DNA of 6,803 nucleotides from Hyphococcus sp. (GTDB taxonomy: Bacteria > Pseudomonadota > Alphaproteobacteria > Caulobacterales > Parvularculaceae). A program made the translations under genes and the position numbers. Position 1 is the stretch's first letter; the number at the start of each line of letters is the position of its first letter. Under the pieces are notes generated by a model that was not told the DNA's origin, did not search any database, and was given only the letters and a program-made list of their open reading frames with translations. Of the stretch, positions 1-5,937 are shown piece by piece. The DNA is taken from positions 1 through 6,803 of the forward strand of contig BQJH01000159.1 in NCBI GenBank assembly GCA_021604605.1. Direction: 5' to 3'.

Positions 1-533
1 CTGTGTTTAAACCCTTCCGCCGTAGCTGTATCCCATGCTGCTTTTTCTGCAGCCGTTTTTGATACAACGTAAGGGGATAACTTGTTCCATTCCGTGTCTG
101 TCCAGTCAGCTTCCTGAACCGGCATCACGCTGGGCCGGCCGGGTCGATACATCATCGCCGCCATGGAAGATGTCATAACGATGCGATCGGCATTTTTGGA
201 AGCCCGTAAAACTCTGAGAGCGCCATCCCGCGCGGCTGGCGTAAGGGCGTTACGGTCGCGAGGTTGGATCAATGGAAAAGGAGAGGCGACATGCATGACG
301 CCGCTGCATCCTTCTGCGGCTTCTGCCCAGCCATCATCCTTGACCAAATCAGCTGCAGCAAAAGACAAGCGCGAAATATCTGCGCCAGCTTTGCTCAATG
401 AGTGCTTTATCTGATCTGTCTTATTGAGTGCGCGTACAGTGCCGCAGACGTCATAACCCGCTTGCAAAAGTTGGAGCGCAATATGTTTGGCAATAAAGCC
501 TGATATCCCGGTGATCAAAATCCGCTCTGGCAT
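1..533 (-). CDS. NAD(P)-dependent extended SDR / dihydroflavonol-4-reductase-like epimerase (partial, C-terminus off window)
   Basis: Read from the ATG at 533 the frame stays open to the left edge, giving 177 residues of a family usually about 320-350 long. Seen: an N-terminal dinucleotide-binding strand and glycine motif, ILITGISGFIAKHI (residues 5-18); the last glycine of the usual TGxxGxxG is Ala, as in some dihydroflavonol-reductase relatives. A V-M-H-V-A-S-P segment (79-85) follows, then the T-S-S strand end (121-123) and the active-site Y155-x3-K159 (YVVSK). Known: such enzymes use NAD(P)(H) to oxidise or reduce a hydroxyl or carbonyl of a small substrate in the cytoplasm; substrate cannot be read from sequence. 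Start choice: GGAG lies 7 bases before the ATG. It lies 76 bases downstream of lipB on the same strand, so co-transcription is possible, but no functional link to lipoylation is evident. Confidence 0.9.
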   Translation of the reverse strand, partial: MPERILITGISGFIAKHIALQLLQAGYDVCGTVRALNKTDQIKHSLSKAGADISRLSFAAADLVKDDGWAEAAEGCSGVMHVASPFPLIQPRDRNALTPAARDGALRVLRASKNADRIVMTSSMAAMMYRPGRPSVMPVQEADWTDTEWNKLSPYVVSKTAAEKAAWDTATAEGFKH

Positions 534-609
534 GGCCCATCTCCAATGTTTGTCTCCGATGCTTGGCTTTATTCGTTGGTGCAACAACTATTTAAGTTGA
601 TTCATTTGA

Positions 610-1362
610 TCATTCTGGCGGTGCGACGTCGATAGTCGGGCTGAACACTTTTTCAAAGGCGATGCGCAGAGCAGCATCGGCATCGGTTAGTCCTGCAGGA
701 ATGCCAAGATCGACAAGGCTGGTAACGCCGAGCCCCGGCTCATCAATGCCGCAAGGCGTGATTCCGGTGAAATGGGTGAGGTCGGGTTCAACATTCAGGG
801 CAATGCCATGAAAACTGACCCACCGCCTGATCCGCACGCCTATTGCGGCAATCTTGTCCTCACGAACCGGCCCTCCGGGCTGTGTTCTGTCGACCCAGAC
901 CCCGACGCGGCCATCCCGGCGTTCGCCTTTGATTGAGAATTCAGCAAGGGTTTCGATAATCCACTGTTCGAGCCCATAGACAAAAGCGCGGATGTCTCGC
1001 CCGCGCCTATCGAGATCCAGCATGATATAAGCGACCCGCTGCCCCGGTCCGTGATAGGTATATTGCCCGCCGCGGCTGGTTTTGTAGACGGGAAAGCGGT
1101 CTGGCGAGCGCAGGTCTTGAGGGTTGGCGCCCGTGCCTGCCGTATAAAGCGGCGGGTGCTCCAACAGCCAGACCAGTTCTGATTCTGCGCTTTCGCGAAT
1201 TGCCGCAGCCCTGGCTTCCATCACAGCGACGGCGGCCTCGTAGCTGACATAGCCTGCAGACGTTGCCCACTCGACGCCTGTCTCGTTTTGCAGGCGGCTA
1301 AGGACGTCATTTTGGTTGGGGGCGAGGCGGGACAATGGTTGGCTCTTTTCAGGCGTTTTCAC
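610..1362 (-). CDS. lipB: Octanoyl-[acyl-carrier-protein]:protein N-octanoyltransferase LipB
   Basis: LipB moves the octanoyl group from acyl-carrier protein to a lysine of lipoyl domains (E2 subunits of 2-oxoacid dehydrogenases, GcvH) as the first step of lipoate assembly, before LipA adds sulfur; cytoplasmic. Seen in the 250 residues: L-V-W-L-L-E-H-P-P-L-Y-T-A-G-T (63-77), the family signature RGGQYTYHGPGQ (97-108), conserved K170 in EDKIAAIGVRIRRWVSFHG, and the acyl-accepting C204 in GITPCGI; K and C form the catalytic pair known in this family. The length is normal for alphaproteobacteria. The start is GTG at 1362: an in-frame TAG lies two codons upstream, so nothing longer is possible, and the next in-frame ATG (M48) would remove conserved sequence. 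No clear Shine-Dalgarno precedes the GTG. The first about 25 residues are poorly conserved, so a TTG a few codons in cannot be excluded. Confidence 0.97.
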   Translation of the reverse strand: MKTPEKSQPLSRLAPNQNDVLSRLQNETGVEWATSAGYVSYEAAVAVMEARAAAIRESAESELVWLLEHPPLYTAGTGANPQDLRSPDRFPVYKTSRGGQYTYHGPGQRVAYIMLDLDRRGRDIRAFVYGLEQWIIETLAEFSIKGERRDGRVGVWVDRTQPGGPVREDKIAAIGVRIRRWVSFHGIALNVEPDLTHFTGITPCGIDEPGLGVTSLVDLGIPAGLTDADAALRIAFEKVFSPTIDVAPPE

Positions 1363-1406
1363 AAACTAAGACAGGCATAAGCATCTGTCGGCAAGGCTCT
1401 TTGCCT

Positions 1407-1437
1407 ATATAAGCGCTGTTTGCGAGAATTTCCTCAA
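1407..1437 (-). promoter_or_regulatory. Weak candidate promoter for lipB
   Basis: On the minus strand TTGAGG (1437-1432) is followed after 19 bases by TTATAT (1412-1407), about 45 bases before the GTG start of lipB. The spacing is longer than the 16-18 preferred by sigma70, so this is only a candidate. Just downstream in the transcript is a short perfect hairpin (GGCAA/TTGCC arms, 1390-1394 and 1401-1405) whose role, if any, is unknown. Confidence 0.25.
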
Positions 1438-1456
1438 ATTACTGCAATTTCGAGGC

Positions 1457-1485
1457 TTCACAGGCTACGCGCCTTTTGCTATCTC
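1457..1485 (+). promoter_or_regulatory. Candidate sigma70-like promoter of tRNA-Leu
   Basis: TTCACA (1457-1462, five of six to TTGACA) and TATCTC (1480-1485, weak) are 17 bases apart and end about 20 bases before the mature 5' end of the tRNA at 1506. Position suits a tRNA promoter, but the -10 match is poor. Confidence 0.35.
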
Positions 1486-1505
1486 CGCCGCTCGCTAATC
1501 GACGT

Positions 1506-1592
1506 GCGGTCGTGGCGGAATTGGTAGACGCGCAGCGTTGAGGTCGCTGTCCGGTAACACGGGTGGAAGTTCGAGTCTTCTCGACCGCACCA
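1506..1592 (+). tRNA. tRNA-Leu (anticodon GAG)
   Basis: The 87-base sequence folds as a class II tRNA. Acceptor GCGGTCG (1506-1512) pairs perfectly with CGACCGC (1582-1588). The D stem GCG/CGC (1515-1517, 1529-1531) encloses a loop with the invariant GG. The anticodon stem CAGCG/CGCTG (1533-1537, 1545-1549) has loop TTGAGGT, giving anticodon GAG at 1540-1542, which reads CUC and CUU leucine codons. A long variable arm with a CCG/CGG stem follows. The T arm GGAAG-TTCGAGT-CTTCT has one G-U pair. The 3' CCA is encoded (1590-1592). The long variable arm is expected for leucine. It is transcribed away from lipB. Confidence 0.97.
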
Positions 1593-1625
1593 GCATTTTG
1601 CTGAAAACTCTCCAGTTTTGCTGGG
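1591..1625 (+). terminator. Candidate 3' trailer hairpins / weak terminator after tRNA-Leu
   Basis: Immediately after the tRNA are two small perfect stems: CAGCA-TTT-TGCTG (1591-1603, overlapping the CCA end) and AAAACT-CTCC-AGTTTT (1604-1619). The following GCTGG (1620-1624) can also pair back to CCAGC at 1590-1594. There is no T run after the stems, so this may be a processing or 3'-protecting structure rather than a true intrinsic terminator. Confidence 0.3.
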
Positions 1626-1712
1626 AATAAGTCTGGCTGAGAGGCTCTCCGAGCCACTAGTCTATGTTTGGTCTTCCTTGACCACCTCATGTTATTAGGT
1701 AACAATCGCCCT

Positions 1713-1751
1713 AATTGATCCGTAAGACGGGCTAGGGGATACGGATCAATT
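1713..1751. repeat. Perfect 12-bp inverted repeat with 15-base loop
   Basis: AATTGATCCGTA (1713-1724) is exactly complementary to TACGGATCAATT (1740-1751); the loop (1725-1739) is purine-rich, with GGG and GGGG runs. Flanking CGCC and GGCG could extend the stem across a small bulge. No T run follows on either strand, so it does not look like an intrinsic terminator. It could be an RNA hairpin, a protein-binding palindrome or part of a dispersed repeat. Confidence 0.9.
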
Positions 1752-1802
1752 GCGGCGCGTTTGGGATTTCTCAATTTTGGGTTGTTTCATGTCGCGCCGC
1801 AA
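1750..1802. repeat. Perfect 10-bp GC-rich inverted repeat with 33-base loop
   Basis: TTGCGGCGCG (1750-1759) is exactly complementary to CGCGCCGCAA (1793-1802). The loop is T- and G-rich and contains TTTGGG (1760-1765) and TTTTGGG (1776-1782) as an imperfect repeat. It abuts the preceding inverted repeat, sharing the two T bases at 1750-1751, so both stems could stack end to end in one transcript. Confidence 0.88.
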
Positions 1803-1893
1803 CACTTCCTAGCGCTAAGTAGAACCAAGTCTAGTTGCATTGCCGGTTAACGCTCAGTGCAGAAATGAAGTGATGCCGTGTGATGTCGGTCGC

Positions 1894-2193
1894 TTATTTT
1901 GCGTTAACAAAAACACTTGTGAACGCGGCGGATAAGACAACCAAAGCAGTCTGAACAGAGATTGCGACTAAAAGCTCTGGCAATCCCCAAATAGGGGCGA
2001 CCAGCTTGGCAAAATCCGTAATGAGCAATGAATAGGATTGAATAGCGATTTCAATCGCATTGCTAAAAGGCCGAAACATATCTGAAATTTGATGCGGCTC
2101 GAAACCGGAAATGCGACTGAGAATATCGATCGACGTCAAGGCGCACAGCACAAGACATATCGTTGCTGATGCTGATCCAAACACCTGTCGCAT
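1894..2193 (-). CDS. Small hypothetical membrane protein, 99 residues
   Basis: I do not recognise a family. Seen: a hydrophobic N-terminal stretch (about 9-27, ending before S26-R27) that could be a membrane helix or signal anchor. An amphipathic middle (31-62) with F-E-P-H and M-F-R-P-F follows. A stronger hydrophobic segment (about 65-96) contains P-I-W-G-L-P then a long V/A/L-rich run, ending N-A-K. Two membrane helices with both ends on the same side is a reasonable inference. The ATG at 2193 has a good ribosome binding site, AAGGGGA, with the G run 8 bases before it, which supports a real gene despite the short length. It is transcribed divergently from the exported protein at 2432 and points toward the structured region beyond 1893. 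Confidence 0.55.
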   Translation of the reverse strand: MRQVFGSASATICLVLCALTSIDILSRISGFEPHQISDMFRPFSNAIEIAIQSYSLLITDFAKLVAPIWGLPELLVAISVQTALVVLSAAFTSVFVNAK

Positions 2194-2431
2194 ATGCTGA
2201 TCCCCTTAGTCCCATTCTTTGATATATCATGGGGCGGGGGCTGTCAGCCCGGAATTTACGATTTCGTCCGGCCTGAATAACGGCTTATCCCATTGAGAGA
2301 TATGGTTCTTCAGAAATGCTCATTTGCTGGCTTTTCGGTGTTTTACTGGAGGCTCGCATTTTGCAGCCGAGTCTCATTAAGATAATTCTGACCTGCTCAC
2401 CGGAGTGACCGGGGCTCATGGGAGACGCAAT
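2194..2431. promoter_or_regulatory. Divergent intergenic region with a GC-rich palindrome
   Basis: This stretch must carry the start signals of two divergent genes. A perfect GGGCT-GTC-AGCCC palindrome lies at 2238-2250, about 45 bases upstream of the minus-strand gene. On that strand it contains CTGACA, followed 15 bases later by TATATC, a possible but tightly spaced promoter, so the palindrome would overlap the -35 box as an operator might. No riboswitch or known RNA was recognised. Confidence 0.3.
2359..2386 (+). promoter_or_regulatory. Candidate promoter of the exported 487-residue protein gene
   Basis: GATAAT (2381-2386, five of six to TATAAT) is preceded at 16 bases by a poor -35, TTTTGC (2359-2364). 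It would give a leader of about 40 bases before the ATG at 2432. Confidence 0.35.
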
Positions 2432-3895
2432 ATGACAGTTCCATTTCGCAAGAATTTATTACGGCTCGCTTGCGCCTCAGCTGCGCTGCTCAATATGGCG
2501 GGACCGGCCTTTGCTGAAGTTTGCAGCTTGCCGTCTCGTACTTATGAGGGGCAGGCGGCGATCGATATGGGGGAGAATGTCAAAGGTTTCGTTGCAGAAC
2601 AGATGACCGGTCTTGCGCAGGATTTGTATGCGCAACGGGTCGTGGATCAATTTATCAAAGCATCTGAGGCCTCAGACGATGTCCTCGATTCAATCGCATT
2701 GGAAGTTGGTGGAGAGACGGTGAAAGTTGCGAATAACTGGGTGCATGTCTTGAAAGCGACAACGATTGCAAAGGGGGTTGTTCAAGGCGAGCCGGGTGTG
2801 ATTGCGGATTGGGCGGAGGGAGAAGTCGTCGAGAAGGCAACCGGCATGTTTATGGAAGGCATTGGCGCCACTTCAAACGGATTTATTGTTGGCGCCTTGA
2901 TAACATCTTTGAAAACCGTTCAGGAAAGTTATGAAGCGCTTGAGCATGAAGACTGCCTGACGAATATCGATGTCGCTTATTATAATTTTCTGGAAGATGA
3001 ACGTTTACGTTGGGAAACGTCTGGTAAGACGAAAGCGGGCGCGGTTGATATTTACATTCAGGAATATTTAGCCGGAGCAGGAGAGGATGCGAGAGGTGGC
3101 TCTCGAGCGCTTAACCGGCGCTATCTCCAATGCTTCATCAATGAGACTATGCCGGTAGCTGAGCGCATCGAAGTGTCATCATTAGGACCAAATGCCGATC
3201 AGCAACCGTCGACGGTTGGATGGTTTGACAGTGTGTTCGGGACGATTGGCGATACGTTGGCTTCAGCTGCAGACGCACACCCGGAAGCAAAACGATTGCG
3301 CACCCCGGTTAATGTCATGCTACGCGAATATAATTATCGCTATGACGCGGAGTTAGAGCGTCGCAAGTTAAACGATTTGATGCGGTCAGAAGCGTATCAA
3401 CAGTTTGAAGCTGTCGCCCAGGCAATGAAGGCTACTGATGCGACAGCGGCATGGTTATGCGGAAAAATGCAAGGCGATGGCGCCCATCCGGACAGTGTCG
3501 GCGCTTGGCGGGGGGCGATCACTATTTCTCAGCCACAAACAGCAGATGGCGTCTTACCTGATTTCACACTGAATTTTGATGTTGCTGAAGATGGGGCGAT
3601 TTCCGGTAAAACGCTAGAGGAGGGCGCCCAACTGACCGTAACAGGCTCGGCAAATGGCCGTGATATCGACATGCGTCTGGTCATGACTGTCGATGGTGCG
3701 GCTGAGAAAGCGGCTAACCTCCATCTGACGGGGCAATATAGTGCTGCGGGAGAAATGACAGGCGCCATGAGTGGTGAGATTGTCGATATGGAGTGCGTGT
3801 TCTCGCAGATGTTTGCTGATGCCGATGACCCCGTGCAAAGCACGGTGTGTCGCCAATTGCCCGCAGCGGGTGATTGGAAAGTGAAAGCGCAATAA
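2432..3895 (+). CDS. Hypothetical exported protein, helical N-terminal region plus beta-rich C-terminal domain (487 residues)
   Basis: No family recognised. The frame is open from a GTG at 2405, but the ATG at 2432 is preferred: GGAG lies 7 bases before it and it begins directly with a clean Sec signal peptide (R6-K7, hydrophobic 9-20, cleavage predicted after A26-F27-A28). The mature protein, probably periplasmic, has a largely helical acidic part (about 31-345), including R-V-V-D-Q-F and a long E/R-rich helix near 300-335. From W359 (G-A-W-R-G-A-I-T-I) to the end there are repeated short strands with G-x-I-S-G, L-T-V-T-G and L-T-G-Q-Y turns, like a small beta-barrel or sandwich. Six cysteines remain after cleavage (31, 175, 234, 343, 455, 473), an even number that fits up to three disulfides. 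It is the first of three plus-strand genes before proS; 76 bases separate it from the next. Function unknown. Confidence 0.85.
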   Translation: MTVPFRKNLLRLACASAALLNMAGPAFAEVCSLPSRTYEGQAAIDMGENVKGFVAEQMTGLAQDLYAQRVVDQFIKASEASDDVLDSIALEVGGETVKVANNWVHVLKATTIAKGVVQGEPGVIADWAEGEVVEKATGMFMEGIGATSNGFIVGALITSLKTVQESYEALEHEDCLTNIDVAYYNFLEDERLRWETSGKTKAGAVDIYIQEYLAGAGEDARGGSRALNRRYLQCFINETMPVAERIEVSSLGPNADQQPSTVGWFDSVFGTIGDTLASAADAHPEAKRLRTPVNVMLREYNYRYDAELERRKLNDLMRSEAYQQFEAVAQAMKATDATAAWLCGKMQGDGAHPDSVGAWRGAITISQPQTADGVLPDFTLNFDVAEDGAISGKTLEEGAQLTVTGSANGRDIDMRLVMTVDGAAEKAANLHLTGQYSAAGEMTGAMSGEIVDMECVFSQMFADADDPVQSTVCRQLPAAGDWKVKAQ

Positions 3896-3971
3896 GCTCT
3901 AGGCTGTCTTTTCTTATGCATTAACCATCGCCCTCCGTTAACGAGGCACGAAGGCTGCAACGAACCCTCTC

Positions 3972-4334
3972 ATGAAGATGAGATGGTCATTGTTAACGAC
4001 GGTTTATACGGCGGGGGCCTTGTTTTCGCCTGCCTCTTTGTATGCGGCAGAAGCGACAATAGTGCGCCCCGGTCCCTGTTCTGCACAGGCGGCGAGCTAC
4101 CTTCTGGCCGGCAATAGCGCCGCGATTGTTCGCATTGGCCCGGAACAGGCCGCAGGCACAAGCGATCCCATCATCATTGTTTTCCGCCCGCAACAGACCC
4201 GTGGTTGGGCCAGTCAGCGCCTGCTTTCACGGTTTGACCTGAAGCTAGACGAGAGCGGCGGCCGTATCATCAACTCAGGCGCTTTTTGCACCGAAGGCCC
4301 TGGATCAAATCCAAGTAAGGAGCCCGGTTCATGA
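3972..4334 (+). CDS. Small hypothetical exported protein with two cysteines (120 residues)
   Basis: Not recognised. Starts M-K-M-R-W, then a hydrophobic segment (6-20) and a plausible signal-peptidase site after L-Y-A (24) or the A-E-A just beyond. The mature part of about 96 residues has C36 and C106, possibly one disulfide. It also has strand-like segments A-A-I-V-R-I (50-55) and P-I-I-I-V-F-R-P (66-73), and a glycine/proline-rich tail. No good Shine-Dalgarno precedes the ATG and no upstream in-frame start is near, so initiation may depend on translation of the preceding gene's transcript. Its TGA overlaps the start of the next small gene (ATGA at 4331-4334), a typical sign of translational coupling, which supports both being real. 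An antisense reading of the same bases shows nothing protein-like. Confidence 0.65.
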   Translation: MKMRWSLLTTVYTAGALFSPASLYAAEATIVRPGPCSAQAASYLLAGNSAAIVRIGPEQAAGTSDPIIIVFRPQQTRGWASQRLLSRFDLKLDESGGRIINSGAFCTEGPGSNPSKEPGS

Positions 4335-4471
4335 GATCTCTCCTGGTCGTTTTTTCTGTTATTTACGTATTCGGCGCGCTTTATGCGAAATCAATCCTGC
4401 TTGGCGACGATGCGCCTCAAGCCCCCCAAGGTGAGGTTTATGCGGTTGAAGACAGCCAAATCAGCGAATAA
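4331..4471 (+). CDS. Very small single-helix membrane or exported protein, 46 residues, translationally coupled
   Basis: An ORF of 46 codons begins ATGAGATCT inside the stop of the preceding gene (ATGA overlap) and has a near-ideal AAGGAG 8 bases before the ATG. The product opens M-R-S then a hydrophobic helix L4 to about L24 (V-V-F-S-V-I-Y-V-F-G-A-L-Y-A), then a short acidic tail of about 22 residues (G-D-D, E, E-D, E; A-P-Q-A-P-Q). An A-L-Y-A site at 16-19 could be a signal-peptidase site, but a small membrane-anchored protein with an acidic periplasmic tail is equally likely. No family recognised; its partner is presumably the 120-residue protein. Confidence 0.68.
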   Translation: MRSLLVVFSVIYVFGALYAKSILLGDDAPQAPQGEVYAVEDSQISE

Positions 4472-4493
4472 TCCGGCACTTTCGATTTAGCGC

Positions 4494-4513
4494 AGGAAAC
4501 TGGTTTCCTCTTT
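4494..4513 (+). terminator. Candidate short terminator hairpin before proS
   Basis: AGGAAA (4494-4499) and TTTCCT (4504-4509) form a perfect 6-bp stem with loop CTGG, followed by CTTTAG. The stem is A-T rich and the T run short, so efficiency would be modest. Its place, 23 bases after the stop of the 46-residue gene and 48 before proS, suits the end of the upstream transcription unit. Confidence 0.4.
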
Positions 4514-4561
4514 AGCCAATCATGCTTTAGAACGCACAGCGAAGTAACCAAGACTGTTCTA

Positions 4562-5908
4562 ATGCGCCTTACAAAATTCTACTTGCCTGTCATGAAAGAA
4601 ACGCCGTCGGAGGCGCAGATTGCGTCACACCGGCTGATGCTGCGCGCGGGGATGATGCGCCAGGAGGGGGCCGGCATTTATGCCTGGCTGCCGCTCGGGT
4701 TTCGGGTCCTGAAAAAGATCGAACAGATTGTGCGCGAAGAACAAGACCGCGCCGGCGCGGTTGAAATGCTGATGCCGACCATTCAACAGGCAGACCTGTG
4801 GCGTGAAAGCGGGCGCTATGACGCCTATGGTAAAGAGATGCTGCGTATCGAAGATCGGGGCGGACGCGAGATGTTGTTCGGGCCGACCAATGAAGAAATG
4901 ATCACTGAGATCGTTCGCGCTGGCATGCGTTCTTATAAAGATTTACCGAAACTGCTTTATCATATTCAGTGGAAGTTTCGCGATGAGGTTCGTCCGCGCT
5001 TTGGCGTGATGTGTGGCCGTGAGTTCTTGATGAAAGACGCCTATTCATTCGATTTTGATGACGAATCTGGTCGCCGCAGCTATAACAAAATGTTTGCGGC
5101 CTACCTCAGAACATTTGAACGGATGGGGCTCAAAGCAATTCCCATGCGCGCTGAAACAGGGCCCATTGGCGGCGACCTCAGCCATGAGTTTATTATTCTC
5201 GCTGACACAGGTGAAAGCGCAGTCTTTTGCGATAAGCGTTTGATTGAGATGCCTGTCCCTCAGAAAGATACTGACTTTGATGGCGATCTACAGTCAATTG
5301 TTGATCAGTTTACGGCGCATTATGCTGCAACCGATGAAATGCATGATGAAGCGGAGTTTGAGAAGACGGTTGAGGAAGAAAACCGGATTGCCGCGCGTGG
5401 TATCGAAGTCGGCCATATATTCTTCTTTGGGACGAAATATTCAAAACCCATGAAAGCGATGGTCGCCGGATCGGACGGAAAAGACGTCCCGATACAGATG
5501 GGTTCATACGGTGTTGGCGTTTCACGTCTTGTTGGCGGGTTGATTGAAGCCTTTCACGATGATGATGGATGCAAATGGCCGATGGCCGTCACGCCGTTTC
5601 ATGCCGGCCTCGTCAATCTTAAAGCTGGTGATGCAGAGACCGATGAGGCTTGCGAAAAGATTTATCGTGAGTTGGAAGCGGCTGGCGTTGAGGTTCTTTA
5701 TGACGATACGCCTGCGCGGCCGGGCGAGAAATTTGCCCGGATGGATTTGATCGGCTTGCCGTACCAGATTGTTATTGGGCCGCGTGGCGTTAAATCCGGC
5801 AATGCTGAGCTAAAACGCCGTAGCGACGGTGAACGTGAAGATATTGCGCTGGATGCCGTCGCTTCACATGTATCAGCTTTAGTTCGCGACGCGCTTGTCT
5901 ATGATTAA
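4562..5908 (+). CDS. proS: Prolyl-tRNA synthetase, short alphaproteobacterial type
   Basis: Class II aminoacyl-tRNA synthetase that activates proline with ATP and charges tRNA-Pro; cytoplasmic homodimer by family knowledge. Seen in 448 residues: an N-terminal MRLTKFYLPVMKETPSEAQI typical of this type, and R-Q-E-G-A-G-I-Y-A-W-L-P-L-G (33-46) with motif 1 following. Next come the proline-site loop G-P-T-N-E-E (107-112), motif 2 F-R-D-E (139-142) through G-R-E-F-L-M-K-D-A-Y-S-F (152-163), and motif 3 G-V-G-V-S-R-L-V-G-G-L-I-E (317-329). The C-terminal anticodon-binding domain spans about 340-445. Between motifs 2 and 3 there is only a short linker domain (about 222-290) in place of the roughly 180-residue Ala-tRNA editing insert of E. 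coli-type enzymes, so post-transfer editing must come from elsewhere (for example a free-standing YbaK/ProX-type protein, inferred). The start ATG matches the family's N-terminus; the ribosome binding site is weak. Confidence 0.98.
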   Translation: MRLTKFYLPVMKETPSEAQIASHRLMLRAGMMRQEGAGIYAWLPLGFRVLKKIEQIVREEQDRAGAVEMLMPTIQQADLWRESGRYDAYGKEMLRIEDRGGREMLFGPTNEEMITEIVRAGMRSYKDLPKLLYHIQWKFRDEVRPRFGVMCGREFLMKDAYSFDFDDESGRRSYNKMFAAYLRTFERMGLKAIPMRAETGPIGGDLSHEFIILADTGESAVFCDKRLIEMPVPQKDTDFDGDLQSIVDQFTAHYAATDEMHDEAEFEKTVEEENRIAARGIEVGHIFFFGTKYSKPMKAMVAGSDGKDVPIQMGSYGVGVSRLVGGLIEAFHDDDGCKWPMAVTPFHAGLVNLKAGDAETDEACEKIYRELEAAGVEVLYDDTPARPGEKFARMDLIGLPYQIVIGPRGVKSGNAELKRRSDGEREDIALDAVASHVSALVRDALVYD

Positions 5909-5937
5909 AGCTTATAGTGAGCCAAAAATCGCCATAG

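Larger units (their letters stand above)
1593..1893. other. Gene-free, structure-rich region between tRNA-Leu and the 99-residue membrane protein gene
   Basis: About 300 bases with no convincing coding frame on either strand; a minus-strand open frame here runs antisense through the tRNA and has no family resemblance. The content is instead a series of inverted repeats: the tRNA trailer stems, TGGTC/GACCA around 1669-1684, GTTA/TAAC around 1691-1703, and the two long perfect repeats listed separately (1713-1751, 1750-1802). Then come an 8-base palindrome TAGCGCTA near 1810 and GTTAACGC (1846-1853) facing GCGTTAAC (1901-1908) at the end of the next gene. A possible promoter (TTGACC 1678-1683, 16 bases, TAACAA 1700-1705) would start transcription at about 1712. 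Confidence 0.5.

Noticed and set aside
163..414. Plus-strand 83-codon open frame
   Set aside because: Lies wholly antisense to the SDR gene, whose glycine motif and YxxxK active site prove the minus strand is coding; no ribosome binding site or family resemblance.
1007..1270. Second frame inside lipB
   Set aside because: Same strand, shifted frame within a full-length lipB carrying all catalytic residues; arginine-rich peptide without domain features.
1569..1592. tRNA 3' end as an attachment site for an integrated element
   Set aside because: No second copy of the T-arm/acceptor sequence was found by eye in the window and no integrase is present; the idea is open only if the repeat lies outside.
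1439..1774. Minus-strand 111-codon open frame across the tRNA
   Set aside because: Runs antisense through the whole tRNA-Leu; the predicted peptide is low-complexity and R/T/A-rich, a common false call over tRNA genes.
1846..1908. GTTAACGC / GCGTTAAC facing repeats
   Set aside because: Eight-base arms built on the self-complementary GTTAAC, which also occurs near 3938, 3992 and 6553; probably coincidence rather than a site.
1873..1935. 20-codon plus-strand frame near the end of the 99-residue gene
   Set aside because: No ribosome binding site, short, and overlaps the opposite-strand gene end.
2302..2385. 27-codon plus-strand frame upstream of the exported protein
   Set aside because: No good ribosome binding site (only GAGAGA directly next to the ATG) and it runs into the candidate -10 box of the next gene; most likely chance.
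3529..3960. Minus-strand 143-codon frame (and a nested 92-codon frame) under the end of the exported protein gene
   Set aside because: Antisense to the beta-rich domain; serine/proline-rich translation and no start signals.
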